Of a DNA stretch of 9,843 nucleotides, positions 6,017 through 9,843 are shown one piece after another (the stretch's first letter is position 1; each line of letters starts with the position of its first letter). Source of the DNA: JAKPRU01 sp029568995 (GTDB taxonomy: Bacteria > Hinthialibacterota > Hinthialibacteria > Hinthialibacterales > JAKPRU01); contig DAOMHQ010000190.1 of NCBI GenBank assembly GCA_035430965.1, forward strand, positions 1-9,843, written 5' to 3'. The notes below the pieces were generated by a model that worked only from the letters and a program-made list of their open reading frames with translations, did not search any database and was not told where the DNA came from. A program made the translations under genes and the position numbers.

Positions 6017-7351
6017 TTACTCCAGCACGGCTTTTCCTGCCTTGATGGCGGATTCGGTCATGAGTGTGCCCAGGGTTCGCCCATAGAACGAAACCGTGGC
6101 TTCATATCCGCCCTGGTCATACTCCTCCGGCGGCAGGATGTATCCCACCAGATCGTTCACCAGCCCGATCACCAACGCGGTTCCCTTACCGGAGGATTCC
6201 AGTTCGGTTCGGACTTTCATTCCCAAGGATGAAGCCATTTCTCCGGGAATGCCGACCATCACGAGGGAGCCGATCCGTAGTGCCGATACAGTGACCTCGT
6301 TGGGAAACGCCTGTTCGGCGAAAGCGAGCGCCTGCTTTTCATCCAGCTTGTACTCCTCTCCGGCAATTGCGGCGAATTGGGGGGATATACTCTTCGGCGG
6401 GAGTTTGACAGGCAACTCGGTCGCTTTCAGAACAGGGTCTTCCATAAGAGTGGAGGAGTCCAGGCATTCCAGCGCCTTCTCGCTTACCTGTTTACCGAAG
6501 GTGGTCATTTTCTCAATGTCGCTGCTTCCTTCGGGACGGATCGTGGTGACATCGCCCTGTGCGCCGTTCAGAAAGAGGACCTTGATGCCGGCCCCGATGT
6601 TTTTTTCGAGGCTCCGGCAGAGGGAACCGGGCCATCCCGCGGAGATTTTCATCATATCCGCGCCGAGGATGGTGGGGTGGGCGGCGAAATGGACGATCAT
6701 GGCGACGGGTTGTTCCTCACCGGCGCTGATACTGAGAACGGTCAGGCGATTATCCACGGTCCCATCATCGCGACGGTTGCGGATCATCCCTTCCGTTTCC
6801 AACGTGCCCAATGCGATGCGAGCCGGTTTTACATCGCCCATCGCCTGGAACACGGACAGGGTGACAATGTTCGCGGTCCATTCCAGCAGCCAGGGATCAT
6901 AGATCCCGATTGCCGCATTCCCGGCCGTATTGTTCGAGTTCATTGCCATGGCCTCCGGTGCGGCATGGCTATGGGTGGCGGCCATGAACAGCAACACATC
7001 CTCTTTCCCGCCTTCTTTCAGGCGGCTCCGCACGGCGTCCGCCAGGCTGAATGGGATATACAGAAGGTCGCAGGAGACCAGGGCCACCTTGGTGTCCCCC
7101 TGCTCCAGATACAGGGCACGGCTCATCACGGGATCATGCGCACCCGTGGCCGGTTTCCCGTCTCGTTCGCCGTATCCCCCCAGGGGGATATCGTGGGCCT
7201 TCGTGTCCGGCGTGATACTGATGGAGGAACTTCCGGCGAGCAGCTGGGGCCGGTCGGTTTCTCCCCGGGCAGGACTGCCGAATAGAAAAACGGCCATGAC
7301 AATCAGGAGACCTATTCCGAACATCTGGTGGGGATTCGCCTGTTTTTTCAT
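6017..7351 (-). CDS. Secreted neutral/alkaline non-lysosomal ceramidase-like protein (N-terminal catalytic domain only)
   Basis: Zinc amidohydrolase of the neutral ceramidase family (PF04734-type), 444 residues. A signal peptide runs to about residue 30 (hydrophobic core FGIGLLIVMAVFLFG, then SPARG). Family features in order are SISITPDT (43-50), PLGGYGERDGKP (56-67), the zinc-site THSHAAPEA (126-134; His127, His129), HFAAHPT (221-227), LNGAQGDVT (261-269), the metal-ligand segment IPGEM (Glu371) and NDLVGYILPPEEYDQGGYEA (399-418). It is shorter than characterised ceramidases (roughly 640-780 residues) and lacks their C-terminal immunoglobulin-like domain, as in many bacterial homologues whose substrate is unknown. 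The start at 7351 is preferred over 7366 because GGGAG lies 8 bases upstream. Family membership is strong; ceramide hydrolysis is not shown. Confidence 0.88.
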   Translation of the reverse strand: MKKQANPHQMFGIGLLIVMAVFLFGSPARGETDRPQLLAGSSSISITPDTKAHDIPLGGYGERDGKPATGAHDPVMSRALYLEQGDTKVALVSCDLLYIPFSLADAVRSRLKEGGKEDVLLFMAATHSHAAPEAMAMNSNNTAGNAAIGIYDPWLLEWTANIVTLSVFQAMGDVKPARIALGTLETEGMIRNRRDDGTVDNRLTVLSISAGEEQPVAMIVHFAAHPTILGADMMKISAGWPGSLCRSLEKNIGAGIKVLFLNGAQGDVTTIRPEGSSDIEKMTTFGKQVSEKALECLDSSTLMEDPVLKATELPVKLPPKSISPQFAAIAGEEYKLDEKQALAFAEQAFPNEVTVSALRIGSLVMVGIPGEMASSLGMKVRTELESSGKGTALVIGLVNDLVGYILPPEEYDQGGYEATVSFYGRTLGTLMTESAIKAGKAVLE

Positions 7352-7395
7352 CCTTTTAACTCCCATTCCGGATTGAGTTTAGTATGATGCCGCTG

Positions 7396-7423
7396 TTGTA
7401 CGTGACAAAATACATCCTATACT
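7396..7423 (+). promoter_or_regulatory. Candidate promoter for the 201-residue secreted protein
   Basis: TTGTAC (7396-7401) and TATACT (7418-7423) are separated by 16 bases and would start transcription around 7430, about 60 bases before the ATG at 7492. The -10 box shares its TATA with a candidate promoter on the opposite strand. Called by eye. Confidence 0.45.
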
Positions 7424-7444
7424 ATTACAATTGTAAGATGACAA
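7416..7444 (-). promoter_or_regulatory. Candidate promoter for the ceramidase-like gene, overlapping the divergent promoter
   Basis: On the minus strand TTGTCA (7444-7439, five of six consensus bases) and TATAGG (7421-7416, four of six) are 17 bases apart. Transcription would begin near 7409, giving a leader of about 58 bases. The spacer contains the 12-bp palindrome at 7425-7436. Confidence 0.42.
7425..7436. promoter_or_regulatory. Perfect 12-bp palindrome TTACAATTGTAA, candidate operator
   Basis: Perfect dyad placed in the -10/-35 spacer of the minus-strand candidate promoter and directly downstream of the -10 of the plus-strand one. Its core, TACA-AT-TGTA, fits the TACAnnTGTA operator of CopY and BlaI/MecI-type winged-helix repressors. 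No such regulator is encoded in the window, so the assignment is only by similarity of the site. Confidence 0.45.
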
Positions 7445-7491
7445 GTTCACAAAGGAGTGGCTTCCGGTTTGTTTCCGATCCGGAATCGATC

Positions 7492-8097
7492 ATGAAAAGA
7501 CATACGGTTGTTTTCTTTGCACTCATTCTTCTGTCTGCGGGTATGGCCCAGTCTTCCAAAGTCCTGCCGCTGAATCTTCCTCAGATCGTGGAAGATGCCG
7601 GCAAGATTTTTGTGGGCAAGTGTACCGAAGTGAAAAGCGGTAAAGATCCGGAAAGCCAACTGATTGTCACATGGATCACTTTCAAAGTCTCCCAGGGGAT
7701 CAAGGGAGATATTGAAGAGACCGAAACGATCAAACAGGTCGGCGGGAGTCACGAGGGCGTTACTGTGAGTTCATTTACTCCCAAGTTCAAGGTTGGTGAG
7801 GAAGTCCTTCTTTTTGTCTATCCGAACAGCGCGGTGGGGCTGACCAGCGCGGTGGGGCTGAACCAGGGGAAGTTCCTCATTTATTCCGACAAAGAAACGG
7901 GTAAGAAAAAGGTCACCAACGGAATGCCGGAGAATGTTCTGTTCTCGTCTCAGCCCAGCAAAATTGGCAAGAAGCGCGGATATCAGATTCAGGGGGAGGA
8001 TGACCCCGTTCTCTCCAAAGCCAAGACCATGGAACTGGAATCTTTCATCGAGAGTGTCAAGACCATGGTGAAGGTGACGAAGAAAGAGACCGAATGA
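7492..8097 (+). CDS. Small secreted protein of unknown function, 201 residues
   Basis: Function not recognised. An N-terminal signal peptide (MKRHTVVFFALILLSAGMA, cleaved about residue 19) precedes a compact domain. It has LPQIVEDAGKIFVGKC (29-44), an ITFKVSQGIKGD stretch (62-73), an IKQVGG element (80-85), the FKVGEEVLLFVYP strand (99-111) and LNQGKFLIYSD (123-133). This pattern (export, a GKV-type first strand, a KG turn, a GG loop, VGEEVLLFV) recalls small secreted beta-rich proteins found next to extracellular metalloproteases in several phyla; that link comes from memory and is weak. The last third is Lys/Glu-rich and probably helical. The start at 7492 is chosen for the signal peptide; the Shine-Dalgarno is poor. 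An 18-bp tandem duplication lies in the gene. It is divergent from the ceramidase-like gene. Confidence 0.75.
   Translation: MKRHTVVFFALILLSAGMAQSSKVLPLNLPQIVEDAGKIFVGKCTEVKSGKDPESQLIVTWITFKVSQGIKGDIEETETIKQVGGSHEGVTVSSFTPKFKVGEEVLLFVYPNSAVGLTSAVGLNQGKFLIYSDKETGKKKVTNGMPENVLFSSQPSKIGKKRGYQIQGEDDPVLSKAKTMELESFIESVKTMVKVTKKETE
7828..7863 (+). repeat. 18-bp tandem duplication inside the secreted protein gene
   Basis: The unit AGCGCGGTGGGGCTGACC (7828-7845) is repeated at 7846-7863 with one mismatch (C to A at the second-last base). It encodes SAVGLT-SAVGLN, an in-frame insertion of six residues after the VLLFVYPN strand. It looks like a recent slippage duplication. Confidence 0.85.
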
Positions 8098-8186
8098 TTT
8101 CTCTTCGCTCTTCCCTGGATAAGTGATAGTGCGTTCAGTTGAATTGCACAGGGAGCGATACGGATTTACGAAGAAGATGCGGTGAG

Positions 8187-8244
8187 CCGACAGGCAGTTT
8201 GCCCGAAGAATAACCTATCCGGAATAGGGTGCTGCCTGGATCGG
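8187..8244 (+). promoter_or_regulatory. Structured 5' leader directly upstream of the MBL gene ribosome-binding site
   Basis: CCGA+CAGGCAG (8187-8197) can pair with CTGCCTG (8232-8238) and TCGG (8241-8244) across a two-base bulge, giving an 11-bp stem. Inside it CCTAT (8214-8218) pairs with ATAGG (8224-8228) around a 5-nt loop. The stem ends two bases before the Shine-Dalgarno GGAGG (8247-8251). It matches no riboswitch family I recognise. A translational control element or a terminator remnant of the upstream gene are both possible. Confidence 0.4.
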
Positions 8245-8258
8245 ACGGAGGAAACCGG

Positions 8259-9236
8259 TTGAAAATCTGTATTCGTGGTGCGCGCGGGTCCATACCAACC
8301 CCGATATCCTCGGCGGAAGTTGCCGAGAAGATCGCGGATGTTCTCTGGTCTGCCCAGGGCCGGACTTTCTCGAGCAAAGAGGAAGTGACGGAGTATCTTC
8401 GCTCGCTTCCATTGCTGCGGACGGGAACCGTGGGCGGGAATACGGCCTGCATCGAAGTACGACAAGGGGAGGAGCCGGTTATTCTGGACGCCGGATCGGG
8501 GATTCGCCCTCTTGGCATGGACCTGATGAACGGTCCATGTGGGAAGGGCAAAGCCGTGGTTCATCTGTTGATGAATCACACCCACTGGGATCACATGATC
8601 GGATTCCCGTTTTTCCAGCCCGCCTATGTGCGGGGCAATCGGATCATCATCTACGGGGTCCACGACGAGTTACGCAAACGATTTGAAATTCAGCAGAATC
8701 CGCTTCATTTCCCGGTTCCTCTGAGTGCCATGCCCGCCGAAATCGAGTTCAAACAGATCCGAGAAGGCGAGGCGTTTGAGATCGGGTCTCTTCGGATTTG
8801 CACCAAGGAACTCCATCATCCCGGAAAAGCTTATGCTTACCGGGTTGAGGATGACACCGGGTCGTTTGTTTATGCAACCGATGGGGAATACCAGAACCTG
8901 GGACAGGCCGCGATGAAACCCCATCTCGATTTCTTCCGAAATGCGGACATTTTGATTTTCGATTCGCAGTACACGTTCCACGAAACAATGCTCAAGGAGG
9001 ATTGGGGGCATAGTTCCCCGATCATCGGACTGGATATCGCGGTGGCCGCGGGAGTTCGCCACCTTCTCATGTTCCACCACGAGCCGGCGAACCGGGACAA
9101 GAGAATCCTGGACCTCCTCGAAGAGACCCGCCGGTATTGCCGTCACGCCCACCCGCAGACCCGTTGTGCCGTCAACCTGGCCTACGAGGGAATTGTGCTG
9201 GATCCTTCCGAAGAACCGGTGGAAATCGCGTTCTGA
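8259..9236 (+). CDS. MBL-fold metallohydrolase (cytoplasmic)
   Basis: Beta-lactamase-fold hydrolase of 325 residues without a signal peptide. The zinc motif is intact: His107, His109, Asp111 and His112 in NHTHWDH, then His187 (HHPGKAYAYR), Asp208 (ATDGEY) and His273/274 (MFHHEP). The opening KICIRGARGSIPTP, GGNTACIEV (59-67) and ILDAGSGIRPLG (75-86) place it in the branch that includes cyclic-phosphate phosphodiesterases and the unassigned proteins often found with response-regulator or cyclase domains; the exact substrate is unknown. The start is read as TTG at 8259, because GGAGG lies 7 bases upstream and the resulting N-terminus matches the family. A GTG at 8229 would add ten residues and sit inside the leader hairpin. 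It lies 161 bases after the preceding gene and converges on the lipoprotein gene. Confidence 0.9.
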   Translation: MKICIRGARGSIPTPISSAEVAEKIADVLWSAQGRTFSSKEEVTEYLRSLPLLRTGTVGGNTACIEVRQGEEPVILDAGSGIRPLGMDLMNGPCGKGKAVVHLLMNHTHWDHMIGFPFFQPAYVRGNRIIIYGVHDELRKRFEIQQNPLHFPVPLSAMPAEIEFKQIREGEAFEIGSLRICTKELHHPGKAYAYRVEDDTGSFVYATDGEYQNLGQAAMKPHLDFFRNADILIFDSQYTFHETMLKEDWGHSSPIIGLDIAVAAGVRHLLMFHHEPANRDKRILDLLEETRRYCRHAHPQTRCAVNLAYEGIVLDPSEEPVEIAF

Positions 9237-9241
9237 ACCAG

Positions 9242-9306
9242 GATTCGCTTGATTATGGGATTCCCTTCATTTTCTTCATCATGGTCATCCGGTAATCCCA
9301 CGAATC
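9242..9306. terminator. Nested inverted repeats between convergent genes, weak terminator candidate
   Basis: GATTCG (9242-9247) pairs with CGAATC (9301-9306), and TGGGATT (9256-9262) with AATCCCA (9294-9300), around a loop of 31 bases. The right arm runs into the stop codon of the lipoprotein gene. The large loop and lack of a T-run make this a weak call. Confidence 0.25.
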
Positions 9307-9712
9307 ATGGTTCAGACTTCTGCGCACTGGACGCCTGTGTTGCCGCTTTCTTGACGGTGAAGTTCATTTCCACCTGCGATTCCTTCTCAAACGCCTTCGT
9401 GAGCAGGGAAGAGATTTTCGGCGGATATCCCGGTGCGGAAACGACGAGGGCGTGTTCCTCATACCAGGTGTTCAGCACAAACCGTCCTTCCACATCCGTC
9501 CACGTTTCCTGGCAGGGCCGGGTGGTCGATCCGCCGTACAGATGATCGGCGACTCGTGCACCCCCGATGGGTGTGCCTGTCTCTTCATCGGTAACCTGCC
9601 CGACGATTTTCAGATTCGGTTCCGGCATTGCGCCTTTCCGGAAGGAACATCCGCCCGTAAAGATGACCGCAAAGACACAAAGAACCAGGAATAAAACGCT
9701 CGATTTCCTCAT
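9305..9712 (-). CDS. Small lipoprotein with carboxypeptidase-regulatory-like domain
   Basis: A 135-residue exported protein. A basic N-terminus and hydrophobic stretch (MRKSSVLFLVLCVFAVIF) are followed by TGGC, a loose lipobox with Cys22 as the probable lipidated residue. A beta-sandwich of the carboxypeptidase regulatory-like type follows from about residue 35 to 100: KIVGQVTDEETGTPIGGARV (35-54), then TWTDVEGRFVL (70-80) and ALVVSAPGYPPK (88-99). The C-terminal tail is Lys/Ala/Ser-rich. The Shine-Dalgarno AAGGAG (9727-9722 on the minus strand) is 9 bases from the ATG. Such proteins are usually structural or adhesive envelope components with no catalysis. It is convergent with the MBL gene and has no visible partner. 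Confidence 0.8.
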   Translation of the reverse strand: MRKSSVLFLVLCVFAVIFTGGCSFRKGAMPEPNLKIVGQVTDEETGTPIGGARVADHLYGGSTTRPCQETWTDVEGRFVLNTWYEEHALVVSAPGYPPKISSLLTKAFEKESQVEMNFTVKKAATQASSAQKSEP

Positions 9713-9783
9713 AATGACATGCTCCTTATTGCCGCCTTGCGTGCAGGGACAAAGCGGGACTCATTGCATATTACGGAATTGGA

Positions 9784-9843
9784 CAGGGGAAGTTTCAATG
9801 GGAGACAGAAAATTGTTCACGTCCCCATCCTGTCATCGCGAGC
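9784..9843. other. Right-edge intergenic sequence without a gene
   Basis: No open frame with a convincing start is seen between the lipoprotein gene and the window end. The last bases, CCTGTCATCGCGAGC, resemble the start of the dispersed CGTCATTGCGAGC-type intergenic repeats common in many bacterial genomes, but too little is visible to define the element. Confidence 0.25.

Noticed and set aside
6377..7285. 302-residue plus-strand open frame
   Set aside because: It is antisense to the ceramidase-like gene, whose motifs are unmistakable; its translation has no domain signature or signal and is rich in Gly, Arg and His, as expected from a shadow frame.
8098..8258. Possible tRNA or known riboswitch upstream of the MBL gene
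   Set aside because: No cloverleaf, T-loop GGTTCGA-like sequence or CCA end is seen, and the hairpins match no riboswitch consensus I know, so it is reported only as a structured leader.
8670..9152. 160-residue minus-strand open frame
   Set aside because: It lies opposite the MBL gene with its intact HTHWDH motif and shows no domain of its own.
1..9843. CRISPR array, insertion sequence or prophage genes
   Set aside because: No regularly spaced direct repeats, transposase, integrase or phage structural motifs were found on either strand.

Overview
This window is a scaffolded bacterial contig with a run of exactly 100 Ns at 2952-3051. It looks like a metagenome-assembled genome: base composition is moderately GC-rich by eye, intergenic spacers carry dispersed hairpins, and seven of the nine genes encode products with export signals. 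That suggests a diderm from a poorly cultured lineage. A candidate phylum or PVC-like relative is possible, but this is a guess from style and no marker gene is present. I see no phage, insertion sequence, CRISPR, tRNA or rRNA.

Layout. Positions 1-657 (+) hold the C-terminal half of an O-acetylhomoserine sulfhydrylase. A hairpin-rich spacer separates it from a convergent minus-strand operon (about 4276 down to 821). The operon reads promoter, cobalamin riboswitch (about 4235-4052), intrinsic terminator (4003-3971), a secreted protein with two transcobalamin-like (DUF4430-type) repeats (3896 into the gap), a secreted seven-bladed beta-propeller protein (gap to 1666), and a BtuF-like cobalamin-binding protein (1666-821, start overlapping the previous stop by one base). 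On the plus strand follow a secreted type I phosphodiesterase/nucleotide pyrophosphatase-like enzyme (4429-5928), convergent with a secreted neutral-ceramidase-like protein (7351-6017, -). The latter is divergent from a 201-residue secreted protein (7492-8097, +), with promoters that appear to overlap around a 12-bp palindrome. An MBL-fold metallohydrolase (8259-9236, +; TTG start behind a structured leader) and a convergent small carboxypeptidase-regulatory-like lipoprotein (9712-9305, -) complete the window.

How the genes work together. The most notable unit is the minus-strand operon. A B12 riboswitch with a recognisable terminator/antiterminator pair controls three exported proteins, two of which have independent links to cobalamin. 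The inferred picture is an extracytoplasmic corrinoid capture and hand-over module in which a protein resembling the beta domain of animal transcobalamin works with a BtuF-type receptor. The phosphodiesterase and ceramidase-like enzymes could act together on phospho- or sphingolipids, but their convergent arrangement gives no operon evidence. The other genes look like ordinary accessory functions.
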